Below are positions 55,588 through 63,734 of a stretch of 64,000 nucleotides of DNA, in pieces (the first letter of the stretch is position 1; the number at the start of each line of letters is the position of its first letter). The DNA is taken from contig CAZCNL010000001.1 in the NCBI GenBank assembly GCA_964500435.1, positions 186,001-250,000 on the forward strand. The letters are read 5' to 3'. The translations under genes and the position numbers were made by a program. The stretch comes from GWF2-33-9 sp964500435 (GTDB taxonomy: Bacteria; Bacteroidota; Ignavibacteria; Kapaibacteriales; UBA2268). Below the pieces are notes generated by a model. That model was not told the origin of the DNA, ran no database searches, and saw only the letters and a program-made list of their open reading frames with translations.

Positions 55588-56250
55588 TTATACTTTTTTA
55601 ACAATTGAGTAAAATAATAACCATAAAGTTATCATTGAAAATGAATATGCAAAATCTTCTATTGGTATTGTAATAAATCTGATTCCTAAAATTGCAGAGT
55701 TGCTATAAGTAACAATTGGGACAGAAGTTAAAATATAATTAACAATTAGAAATGGAATAAAAGAAACTAATATTGTAAACCAAAAATTCCTTGAAGTAAT
55801 CAATGGATTTTTTAAAATTGATAATAGATAAAAAGAAATTGATAGAAATAAAGAATTAGTAAAGGTATAGTTTCTTGAAATATTAAAAAGACCAAATATG
55901 AATGTACCAAAAGAAATTATCAGCAAAAATGTAGGGTTAATGTTAATTTGTTTGTCAATAAAATAGCTATTAAAAGTTTCATATATGAAAATTATACTAT
56001 ATGGGACAACAAAGAAAAATAAAACTTCTTCTATTGGCAAATTAAATATATGAATCCCAATAGTATGTAATTCGGAAAATGCCCAATCCCCTCTTTTTGT
56101 TGCAAGTATATCCCATAGAATATATATTGACGAAACAGTTACAACGGAAAAAATGTAAAAAAACCAATTTCTATAAAATCTAACTTTATTTTCAAAAGAT
56201 AAGATTAATGGAAATAAAATTATTGCAATATCAAGAATTAAATAAGTCAT
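55588..56250 (-). CDS. crtYcd: Lycopene beta-cyclase, fused CrtYc-CrtYd type
   Basis: A 220-residue membrane protein with six or seven segments and two copies of the heterodimeric-type cyclase motif: GIHIFNLPIEEVLFFFVVP in the first half and IRFITIPIEDFAYSFSM in the second. The two halves correspond to CrtYc and CrtYd of actinobacteria, here in one chain as usual in Bacteroidota. Given CruF, which needs a free psi end, one-sided cyclisation to gamma-carotene is likely. Two bases separate it from the unknown gene upstream. Confidence 0.88.
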   Translation of the reverse strand: MTYLILDIAIILFPLILSFENKVRFYRNWFFYIFSVVTVSSIYILWDILATKRGDWAFSELHTIGIHIFNLPIEEVLFFFVVPYSIIFIYETFNSYFIDKQININPTFLLIISFGTFIFGLFNISRNYTFTNSLFLSISFYLLSILKNPLITSRNFWFTILVSFIPFLIVNYILTSVPIVTYSNSAILGIRFITIPIEDFAYSFSMITLWLLFYSIVKKV

Positions 56251-56251
56251 A

Positions 56252-56818
56252 TTATTTGTTATAAATTAAATTGAGTTTTGCTATTTGTTCTTTTGAAATT
56301 CTTTTTGAATTAATTAAAAAGTTCGCTATTCCCCTCTGTAAATCATATGATAAATTTGAAAAATCCTGATTAATGAGTAATTTATAAATAGTATCGGCAT
56401 CTTCTCTTTTTTCTTTGCCATATCCTAAAATATCAGGTAAATGATGCAAAACAGAAAAACGCAAAAATCTGATTTCTAAATTATTATTATCTGATTTGAC
56501 TGATTTGTCTAAGAAGTTTAAACCTTCTTTTAATCTGTTTATTTTACTTATGGGGTTATAAGAATGTTTGGCTTCTAAAGTTAGTGAAGCACCATAATAT
56601 GCCAAACCTATTGGTGGATAATTATCTTTTTTCTCACCAAAAAATAATTTGATAGATTGTTTTAAAATATCAAGTTTACTTTCACTTTCAACAGATTGAT
56701 AAAACAATTTTCTAATATTACTCAGAGAAAGTGTATCATTTTGACAAGTTGCAAAATATGTATTTGATATAAATAATAACAATATAATCAAGAACTTAAA
56801 AATTTTCATAAAAAACAT
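56252..56818 (-). CDS. Unknown exported protein in the carotenoid operon
   Basis: A 188-residue protein with a signal peptide of about 22-25 residues (the start may be the ATG at 56818 or 56809). The mature part is all-helical and TPR-like: RKLFYQSVESESKLDILKQS, PIGLAYYGASLTLEAKHSYN, INRLKEGLNFLDKSV and LEIRFLRFSVLHHLPDILGY. The start overlaps the crtB stop as TAATG, and its stop is two bases before crtYcd, so it is locked into the operon. I do not recognise a named family. A periplasmic scaffold or assembly role is speculation. Confidence 0.65.
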   Translation of the reverse strand: MFFMKIFKFLIILLLFISNTYFATCQNDTLSLSNIRKLFYQSVESESKLDILKQSIKLFFGEKKDNYPPIGLAYYGASLTLEAKHSYNPISKINRLKEGLNFLDKSVKSDNNNLEIRFLRFSVLHHLPDILGYGKEKREDADTIYKLLINQDFSNLSYDLQRGIANFLINSKRISKEQIAKLNLIYNK

Positions 56819-57663
56819 TAAATAGTTTTAAAAATTTTAACCAATAAATATGCTTTAAACATCAACCATAATTTCTTAATGTTACTGACGCTAATTCTCT
56901 TTTCGATAAGTTCTTGCGCAGATTTCTTTGATATTTGTTTTGTTAATTCTAAGTAATATAAATAGGCTAAGTAAACACCAAGTTTAACACCTTTAGGCAA
57001 CTTTTTTATACCTTCGAAGGAAACTTGGAACTCTTCGAGGACTTCTTTTTGAATTATTTGTTTTTTGATATCATCAAAATCATTTATTGAATTTGTATTT
57101 GGAAAATAAAATCTGTGCCGTTCTTCCCAATCACTATGAATGTCTCTGAGAAAATTAATTTTTTGGAAGGCTGAGCCTAATATTTTTGCAGGTTTTGCTA
57201 ATTTATCAAATTCATCTTTATTCCCATCAACAAATACTTGCAAACACATAAGCCCAACAACTTCTGCTGAACCATAAATATATGTATCATAACTTTCTTT
57301 TGTATGATGTTGTTTTGAAATGTCAGTTGCCATACTGTTAAAAAATGCATCAATAAAATCTTTATCAATCTTGTATTTATTAACGACTATTTGAAATGCA
57401 TTTAATACAGGATTTGTTGAAATTTGTTCATTTATTGCTTCATATGTTTGTTCAATAAATTGATTCAATAATATTTCTTTGTTGTTAATTTTGAATGTAT
57501 CTACAATTTCATCAGCAACCCGAACAAAACCATAAATTCCAAATATTGCTTCTCGATATTTTTTTTCAAGAGTTAAAATTGCTAAGCTGAAGGATGTGCT
57601 GTACCTTTGTGTTATTATTTTATTAATTTCTAACGAAACTTGATTATATAACTTCAAACTCAT
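56818..57663 (-). CDS. crtB: Phytoene synthase
   Basis: A 281-residue squalene/phytoene synthase joining two geranylgeranyl diphosphates head to head. Both aspartate-rich motifs are intact: FVRVADEIVDT (near residue 52) and NFLRDIHSDWEERHRFYFP (near 165-183). The start YSTSFSLAI near residue 19-27 is also characteristic. It starts 12 bases after the crtI stop. GGPP synthase is not in the window. Confidence 0.93.
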   Translation of the reverse strand: MSLKLYNQVSLEINKIITQRYSTSFSLAILTLEKKYREAIFGIYGFVRVADEIVDTFKINNKEILLNQFIEQTYEAINEQISTNPVLNAFQIVVNKYKIDKDFIDAFFNSMATDISKQHHTKESYDTYIYGSAEVVGLMCLQVFVDGNKDEFDKLAKPAKILGSAFQKINFLRDIHSDWEERHRFYFPNTNSINDFDDIKKQIIQKEVLEEFQVSFEGIKKLPKGVKLGVYLAYLYYLELTKQISKKSAQELIEKRISVSNIKKLWLMFKAYLLVKIFKTI

Positions 57664-57675
57664 TTTTATATTTAT

Positions 57676-59148
57676 TTAAATTTTACCTTCTGAAACCAAT
57701 CTATCTAAAACAAGTTTTGAACTAATTATAACCATAGGCAAGCCCGTTCCAGGCGTTGTAGAAGCACCAACATAGTATAAATTGTCGAATTCTTCATCTT
57801 TGTTTTTGGGTCTAAATGCACCTAATTGTAAAATATTATGCGCTAACCCTAAACCTGAACCTTTATATAAATTAAATTTATCTCTCCAATCAATAGGAGA
57901 ATAAACTTCTTTAACTAATGTGTTGCTATGCAAATCATATCCAATACGACTAGATAAATCGGTAATAATATTGTTTGCAATTACTTCTTTATCATCCCAA
58001 TTATCTTTGTATCTTAAATCAGGAACTGGACAAAGTATGAAAATATTCTCACAGCCATTCGGAGCAGAGTCTGCAACATATTTAGATAGCACATTAACGT
58101 AATAATAAGGTTTTTGAGGAATTATAGAAGAAGTGAAAATTTTGTCTGCATAACCTTTAAAGTTATTCCCAAGAAAATAATTATGATATTCAATATTATC
58201 AATTTTCCCTTTAACTCCTAAATATATTGTTAATGGTGCTAAAGTCCAATTCATTTTATCTAGTTTCCTTTCATTGAATTTATCTCTCTTTAAAATTTGA
58301 CCTCTAAAGGAAGCAGCATCAGAATTTATAATAAAAATGTCTGAGTCCCACTTATGACCATTTTTATCAATTAGCAAAATTCCACCTGTTTTCCTCTCAA
58401 AATCAACAATTTCAGTATTGAATATAAATTCTACACCCAAATTTTCTAAAATTCTTTGTAATTCAGCGGTTAATTGATACATTCCACCTTTGATTTTCCA
58501 ATATCCATTGTATTTCATTTCTGTGTAATTCAAAAGAGAATAAATTGCCGGCGTACTGAATGGAGTAGAACCTAAGAAAAAGGCTACCAAAGACATAACA
58601 ATCCGAACTTCGTTAGTATCGAATTGCCTCTCTACTTCTTGCCAAACGGATTTAAATAAATAGGGTAAATGTCTTTTTGGAACCTTAGTTAACTGCGTAA
58701 GATATTCAATTAGTGAATTAAAGTTGCTTTTTATTACTTTATCTTCAGTATCATGAAAAAACTGTCCAGCTCTTAGTAGATATACTTCAACTTTTTTTGC
58801 TAAATTTTTTTCATTAGGAAATTCTCTTTGTAACTTTTGTAAATCTTTGTAAATCTTAAAGGGCTTTTCTATTCCTTCAAAATATACATTATACAATGGT
58901 TCAAGAGGTTCTAATTCGAGTGGGTTTTCTATATTACAAGAATTGAATAATTCATCAAGTTCGTAAGTCATACTCATAAAAGAAGGTCCCGTATCAAAAG
59001 TAAATCCATCAATTTTGAGTTGATTTAACCTCCCACCGGCAGTAGAATTTTTTTCAATAATTCTAACTTTGAATCCTAATGTTGCTAACCTCAAAGCAAT
59101 GGATAATCCACCTAAGCCTGCACCAATAACAGTAAATGTTTTCTTCAT
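57676..59148 (-). CDS. crtI: Phytoene desaturase
   Basis: A 490-residue FAD enzyme of the CrtI family that converts phytoene to lycopene. The N-terminal fold FTVIGAGLGGLSIALRLATL, FTFDTGPSFMSMTYELDELF and the C-terminal NLYYVGASTTPGTGLPMVII are all present. It is the first gene of the nine-gene carotenoid operon, followed by crtB. It differs from the crtD paralogue at 54 kb by TPGTGLP in place of HPGGGIP. The promoter should lie in 59149-59330, but I find no clear element on this strand. Confidence 0.9.
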   Translation of the reverse strand: MKKTFTVIGAGLGGLSIALRLATLGFKVRIIEKNSTAGGRLNQLKIDGFTFDTGPSFMSMTYELDELFNSCNIENPLELEPLEPLYNVYFEGIEKPFKIYKDLQKLQREFPNEKNLAKKVEVYLLRAGQFFHDTEDKVIKSNFNSLIEYLTQLTKVPKRHLPYLFKSVWQEVERQFDTNEVRIVMSLVAFFLGSTPFSTPAIYSLLNYTEMKYNGYWKIKGGMYQLTAELQRILENLGVEFIFNTEIVDFERKTGGILLIDKNGHKWDSDIFIINSDAASFRGQILKRDKFNERKLDKMNWTLAPLTIYLGVKGKIDNIEYHNYFLGNNFKGYADKIFTSSIIPQKPYYYVNVLSKYVADSAPNGCENIFILCPVPDLRYKDNWDDKEVIANNIITDLSSRIGYDLHSNTLVKEVYSPIDWRDKFNLYKGSGLGLAHNILQLGAFRPKNKDEEFDNLYYVGASTTPGTGLPMVIISSKLVLDRLVSEGKI

Positions 59149-59295
59149 TTTTTATAAAAATTATATTATAAAATCTTTTATTGCAAGTAATTAATGTAAC
59201 ATTGTTGACGAAATCCTTTTATATTTATTACTTTGACATTTTTTAAAAATAATATTGATTTTCTATTTTTTTATTTCTATTTAATTTTTTTTTAT

Positions 59296-59303
59296 TATCT
59301 TTG
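59296..59303 (+). promoter_or_regulatory. Candidate -7 promoter element
   Basis: TATCTTTG matches the Bacteroidota consensus TAnnTTTG 27 bases before the ATG at 59331. Confidence 0.35.
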
Positions 59304-59330
59304 TTTTTTTAAAATCTTTAAAGGTATTTT

Positions 59331-59837
59331 ATGTTTAAAAAATTTACTATTATCCTTTCGTTAGCATTAGTAGTTCTTTTAGCTGCAAGTTCATCGATGC
59401 AAGCTAAGTTCAATCAATCTATTTCTGGAAACCCAATTTCACTTGCATTTGGATTGTTCAATGCAACTTATGAACAACAAATTGCACCAAAAAATTCATT
59501 TACTGTATTTGGCTCATATTGGTCATACAGTGATTGGACTGCTGGTGGTTTTGGTGGCTCATATCGTTTTTACTTGATACAAGAAACAACACGTGCAATT
59601 GAAGGATTTAGCTTTGGACCTTTCGCCTCTGTAGCTTTCTGGAGTTGGAATGGTTATGGGTACAGTTATGATGGTGGTACATCTATTGCCATAGGTGCTG
59701 AAGCTGCCTATAAATGGGTTTTCAGCGGCGGGTTTATGGTTGAACCAATTGTTCAAATTTCTTTCCCTTTAACTAACATAACAGGTTTATCGTACCATGG
59801 AACCTCTGTTGGAGTTAATTTAGGTTATGCTTGGTAA
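59331..59837 (+). CDS. Small outer-membrane beta-barrel protein
   Basis: A 168-residue exported protein: a signal peptide (1-25, ending SMQA) and then a glycine- and aromatic-rich set of strands (SFTVFGSYWSYSDWTAGGFG, GFSFGPFASVAFWSWNGYGY) ending VGVNLGYAW, the terminal aromatic of an outer-membrane barrel. It resembles the DUF3575-like small porins. AAAGG before the ATG supports the start. It is monocistronic: its own terminator follows at 59858. Confidence 0.6.
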   Translation: MFKKFTIILSLALVVLLAASSSMQAKFNQSISGNPISLAFGLFNATYEQQIAPKNSFTVFGSYWSYSDWTAGGFGGSYRFYLIQETTRAIEGFSFGPFASVAFWSWNGYGYSYDGGTSIAIGAEAAYKWVFSGGFMVEPIVQISFPLTNITGLSYHGTSVGVNLGYAW

Positions 59838-59857
59838 CATTAACAATCTAACAAACT

Positions 59858-59887
59858 GGCTGAATCCTATTGGGTTCAGCCTTTTTG
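59858..59887 (+). terminator. Rho-independent terminator
   Basis: GGCTGAATCC pairs with GGGTTCAGCC (one G-U) around a four-base loop, followed by five T. It lies 20 bases after the small barrel gene and just before nadD. Confidence 0.92.
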
Positions 59888-59897
59888 CTTTATAACT

Positions 59898-60506
59898 ATG
59901 GAAAATATTGGAATATTCGGCGGTAGTTTCGAACCAATCCATTTGGCGCATCTTATTATTGCAGATTTGTTTATTGAAAAGTATGAGCTTTCCAAATGTA
60001 TATTAATTCCAACTCATAAATCCCCATTTAAAATTAACGAGACATCTGATAAATTATTCACTGATGAACTACGATTAAAATTACTTGAATTATCTACCGA
60101 AGATAATCCAAAATTTGTTATTGAAAAATTCGAAATCGAACGCAATGAAGTATCTTACACAATTGATACTTTAAATTATTTAAAACGTAAATATTTAAAT
60201 ACCAACTTTTTTTTATTGATTGGAAATGATCAAGCTGAATCCTTTCACAATTGGAAAGATTGGGAAAAAATAATTGAAAATGCCCAAGTTGTAGTTGCCA
60301 ATAGAAAATCCAAATTACAAGTTCAAAAATATGATTTTGAAATTTTAAAACCTAATATTAAGCTTGAATATCTCAATAATCCAATAATTGATATTTCAGG
60401 CACTGAAATAAGAAATAGAATTCTCCTCAATAAATCAATTAGATATTTCCTGCACAATTCTGCATATAATTTTCTTAAATCAATTCGTTTCCATAATTTG
60501 CAATAA
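59898..60506 (+). CDS. nadD: Nicotinate-nucleotide adenylyltransferase
   Basis: A 202-residue enzyme joining ATP and nicotinate mononucleotide in NAD synthesis. The T/HxGH-type nucleotide loop is IGIFGGSFEPIHLAHLIIAD, followed by LIPTHKSPFK, the FFLLIGNDQAESFHNWKDWE segment and the ISGTEIRNRI signature (ISSTxIR type). The ATG lies 11 bases after the preceding terminator's T run, so the promoter must overlap the end of the upstream gene or the terminator. Confidence 0.93.
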   Translation: MENIGIFGGSFEPIHLAHLIIADLFIEKYELSKCILIPTHKSPFKINETSDKLFTDELRLKLLELSTEDNPKFVIEKFEIERNEVSYTIDTLNYLKRKYLNTNFFLLIGNDQAESFHNWKDWEKIIENAQVVVANRKSKLQVQKYDFEILKPNIKLEYLNNPIIDISGTEIRNRILLNKSIRYFLHNSAYNFLKSIRFHNLQ

Positions 60507-60529
60507 GTTTAATTAAAATTAATTTCTAA

Positions 60530-61171
60530 TTGGATAACTTACAAATACAAAAACAAGATTTAATAAATTTATTAATAAGAAAAGGAATTAAAAGCGAAAG
60601 TGTTCTTTTTGCAATTAGTAAAATTCCTCGAGAATTATTTATTAGTGAAGATTTGAAAGCCAGAGCATATGAAGATAATGCGTTACCAATACAATGTGGA
60701 CAAACAATTTCACAACCATACACTGTAGCTTTTATGACCCAAATTTTAGATTTAAAACCAAATCTAAAAGTTCTTGAAATTGGTACTGGTAGTGGTTATC
60801 AAACTTGCATTTTAAAAGAACTTGCCAAAGAAGTATATACTATTGAGAGAATTCCTGAACTTTTCGACTTTTCTAAAAATATGTTTAAAAAGTTGGGTTA
60901 TGAAATTTATCAAAAATTAGATGATGGCACAAATGGTTGGGCTGAATTTGCTCCATATGACAGAATTATTGTTACAGCAGGAGCACCAGAAACTCCCCTC
61001 CCTTTATTAAAACAATTATCAATTGGTGGAATAATGGTAATTCCAATAGGAGACAAAAACTCACAAATTATGACAAAAATAACAAGACAATCAAATATCA
61101 ATTTTTCAAAAGAAGAATTTGCGCAATTTCGTTTTGTTCCTCTAATCGGAAAAGAGGGATGGCAAGAATAA
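60530..61171 (+). CDS. pcm: Protein-L-isoaspartate O-methyltransferase
   Basis: A 213-residue SAM-dependent repair enzyme for damaged aspartyl residues. The family motifs are AISKIPRELFISEDL, ALPIQCGQTISQPYTVAFMT (substrate loop), VLEIGTGSGYQTCILKEL (SAM motif I) and APYDRIIVTAGAPE. The start is a TTG at 60530; no ATG lies before the conserved N-terminal helix and no Shine-Dalgarno is visible, so the exact start is uncertain. It overlaps miaA by 13 bases. Confidence 0.92.
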   Translation: MDNLQIQKQDLINLLIRKGIKSESVLFAISKIPRELFISEDLKARAYEDNALPIQCGQTISQPYTVAFMTQILDLKPNLKVLEIGTGSGYQTCILKELAKEVYTIERIPELFDFSKNMFKKLGYEIYQKLDDGTNGWAEFAPYDRIIVTAGAPETPLPLLKQLSIGGIMVIPIGDKNSQIMTKITRQSNINFSKEEFAQFRFVPLIGKEGWQE

Positions 61172-62118
61172 AATTATTTGAGTTGCAAACAAAAAAGCCT
61201 TTGATTGTTATTCTTGGTCCTACTGCATCTGGTAAAACAGCTTTATCATACTTATTCTTTGAGGTTATTGATTCTGAATTCATTTCCGCTGATTCAAGGC
61301 AAATTTATAAATTAATGGATATTGGAACTGCTAAACCTTCCAAAGATGAACTCAAACAATATCCATTTCACATAATTGATTTTTTGAATCTTGACGAAGG
61401 GTTTTCGGCTGGTCAATTTTTAATTCAAGCAAAAAAAGCAATAGATGAAATTTATAGCAAAAACAAAATCCCAATTGTTGTTGGTGGAACTGGTTTATAT
61501 ATTTCTGCTTTGTGTGATAGTTTTATCAATATCGAAAATGAATTTGACAGCTCAGAAGAAATTCGAAATGACTTAAACAAAAAATTTGAAAAATATGGTA
61601 AAAATTATATCTATGATTTATTACTTAAAATTGATGAAGCATCAGCAAGAAAATATATCGACAAAAATCCTCGAAGAATAATCAGAGCTTTGGAATTTTA
61701 TATGGTAACTGGGACAAAATTTTCTGAAGCCCATTTGAAATTTAATACCAAAAGTGAGTTTAATTCAATATATTTTGGTATCAATTACCCTCGTGAAATT
61801 TTATATGATAGAATAAATAAACGTTGTGAGAAAATGTGGAAAAATGGAATTATTGAAGAAACAAAAAATATTCTGGATTTAGGTTATTCTACAAACTTAA
61901 ATTCTTTAAATACAGTTGGTTATAAAGAAGCAATTTTATATATAAACAATATTTTAACCTATAATGATGCACTAATAGAATTCAAAAAAAATACCCGAAG
62001 ATATGCAAAAAGGCAATTAACTTGGTTTAACAAAAATCCACATATAAATTGGCTTAATTCAAATATTTTTGATAATTTGAATTTATTAAAAAGCATCATT
62101 AATAAAACAATTAGATGA
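61159..62118 (+). CDS. miaA: tRNA dimethylallyltransferase
   Basis: A 319-residue enzyme adding the isopentenyl group to A37 of UNN-reading tRNAs. P-loop VILGPTASGKTALSY, then FISADSRQIYKLMDIGTAKP, VVGGTGLYISALCD, the insert-domain RNPRRIIRALE-like KNPRRIIRALEFY, and GYKEAILYIN and RRYAKRQLTWF near the end. GAGGG lies just upstream of the ATG inside pcm. It overlaps the symporter gene by four bases. Confidence 0.95.
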   Translation: MARIKLFELQTKKPLIVILGPTASGKTALSYLFFEVIDSEFISADSRQIYKLMDIGTAKPSKDELKQYPFHIIDFLNLDEGFSAGQFLIQAKKAIDEIYSKNKIPIVVGGTGLYISALCDSFINIENEFDSSEEIRNDLNKKFEKYGKNYIYDLLLKIDEASARKYIDKNPRRIIRALEFYMVTGTKFSEAHLKFNTKSEFNSIYFGINYPREILYDRINKRCEKMWKNGIIEETKNILDLGYSTNLNSLNTVGYKEAILYINNILTYNDALIEFKKNTRRYAKRQLTWFNKNPHINWLNSNIFDNLNLLKSIINKTIR

Positions 62119-63626
62119 AAAAAATAAGAATACCTCTACAATATCAAATAATTATCGGACTTCTATTGGGAAGTTTATTCGGATTGCTGTTCCCTGTTTC
62201 TCAAAATTCATTACAAATAAAATATATTGATAAAAATAAAGAAAAGAAAGTTTATATTCAAAACAGTGATTCAATTATTGTAAATTATTGGGAAGAATCA
62301 AGTAATTCCGTCCATTCAAAAACATTTAATAATAAAAATACTACTTTTATTATAAATTTTTATAATAAAATTACTCAAAATCCAGACAACGTTAAACTCG
62401 AATTATATGTTTATAAAAATGGTGTTCCTTACTCTCGCTTTAATCAAATTATATCTATAAGTAAAGTTGAAACTTTAGCGACATTGATTAAACCAATTGG
62501 AACTATATTTATACAATTACTTTTTTTGCTGGCAATTCCCTTGGTACTTTCTACTTTAATTGTTGGTGCTGCAAGCTTAAAGGATGTGAAAACTTTAGGA
62601 AAATTAGGAGGTAAAACTTTACTTCTATATCTATTCACAACAGCATTAGCTTTAATAATTGGAGTAAGTTTAGCAAATTTAATTAGTCCTGGTTCTCGAT
62701 TAAATGAATTGTCTAAATTACAATTTAAAGAAAATGCCGGCGAATTTGCACAATCTATAAATAAAAACATAGATTTTGATATTACAAATTTTATAATTAA
62801 CTCAATACCAAAAAACATTTTTGAATCACTTGTTTCGGGAAATATGCTTCAAATTGTTTTTTTCTCGTTGTTTTTTGGCATAACTTTAATTTTTATTGAT
62901 AAAGATAAATCAAAAATTATAATACATTTTCTAAGTGCTGTTAGTGATGTTCTAATTAAAATGGTTGAATTAGTAATGAAATTAGCCCCAGTTGGCGTAT
63001 TTGCATTAATTTCATTTACTATTGCTGATTTCGGAGTAAATATAATTACAACTTTATTCTGGTATATTTTCACCGTATTGCTCGGTTTACTTATTCATAC
63101 AGTAATTTCATATTCAATACTTTTACGATTATTTTCAAAATATCCCGTAATTGAATTTTTTCGTAAAATACGATATGTCCAAGCGATTGCTTTTAGTGCA
63201 AGTTCTTCAGCGGCAACATTACCTGTTACAATCGAAACTGCTGAAAAGGAATTAAAATTACCAAGGAAAGTTACAAGTTTCGTATTACCTTTGGGAGCCA
63301 CAATAAATATGGATGGTACAGGTCTTTACCAAGGAGTTGCGGCAATTTTTATTGCACAATTTTATGGAGTTGATTTGAATTTAATTCAACAATTAACCAT
63401 AATAATTATGGGAGTGTTGGCTTCAATAGGTACAGCACCTGTTCCTGGAGTAGGAATAATTATGTTAATTGGTATTTTACAATCCGTTGGCCTGCCTGTA
63501 GAAGGTATTGGATTAATTTTAGGGGTCGATCGAATTTTGGATATGTCAAGAACAATTACAAACGTTACCGGTGATTTAGTTGTTGCAACGATTGTAAGTA
63601 ATGACGAAATTGATTTAGAAAATTGA
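62115..63626 (+). CDS. Dicarboxylate/glutamate:cation symporter with enlarged first loop
   Basis: A 503-residue DAACS-family (GltP/DctA) transporter. The second half has the full family signature: AIAFSASSSAATLPVTIE (about residues 360-377), LGATINMDGTGLYQGVAAIF and IGTAPVPGVGIIML, with re-entrant loops for substrate and cation binding. Between TM1 (YQIIIGLLLGSLFGLLFP) and TM2 (PIGTIFIQLLFLLAIPLVLS) lie about 85-90 extra polar, beta-rich residues that normal family members lack; these should face the periplasm. Substrate (glutamate, aspartate or C4-dicarboxylate) is not decided. It starts in an ATGA overlap with miaA. Confidence 0.9.
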   Translation: MKKIRIPLQYQIIIGLLLGSLFGLLFPVSQNSLQIKYIDKNKEKKVYIQNSDSIIVNYWEESSNSVHSKTFNNKNTTFIINFYNKITQNPDNVKLELYVYKNGVPYSRFNQIISISKVETLATLIKPIGTIFIQLLFLLAIPLVLSTLIVGAASLKDVKTLGKLGGKTLLLYLFTTALALIIGVSLANLISPGSRLNELSKLQFKENAGEFAQSINKNIDFDITNFIINSIPKNIFESLVSGNMLQIVFFSLFFGITLIFIDKDKSKIIIHFLSAVSDVLIKMVELVMKLAPVGVFALISFTIADFGVNIITTLFWYIFTVLLGLLIHTVISYSILLRLFSKYPVIEFFRKIRYVQAIAFSASSSAATLPVTIETAEKELKLPRKVTSFVLPLGATINMDGTGLYQGVAAIFIAQFYGVDLNLIQQLTIIIMGVLASIGTAPVPGVGIIMLIGILQSVGLPVEGIGLILGVDRILDMSRTITNVTGDLVVATIVSNDEIDLEN

Positions 63627-63734
63627 TTGTTCTATATATCAACTTTAGTAATTTGTAACAATTAAATATTAGAAATGTCTTAGTAATAATATTTTAGTTA
63701 AGAAAACAAACATTAAATAATAAATAGGTATAAT

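Noticed and set aside
59234..59239. TTGACA, a sigma-70 -35 box of proteobacterial type
   Set aside because: There is no TATAAT-like sequence 16-18 bases downstream, and this lineage does not use that -35 consensus.
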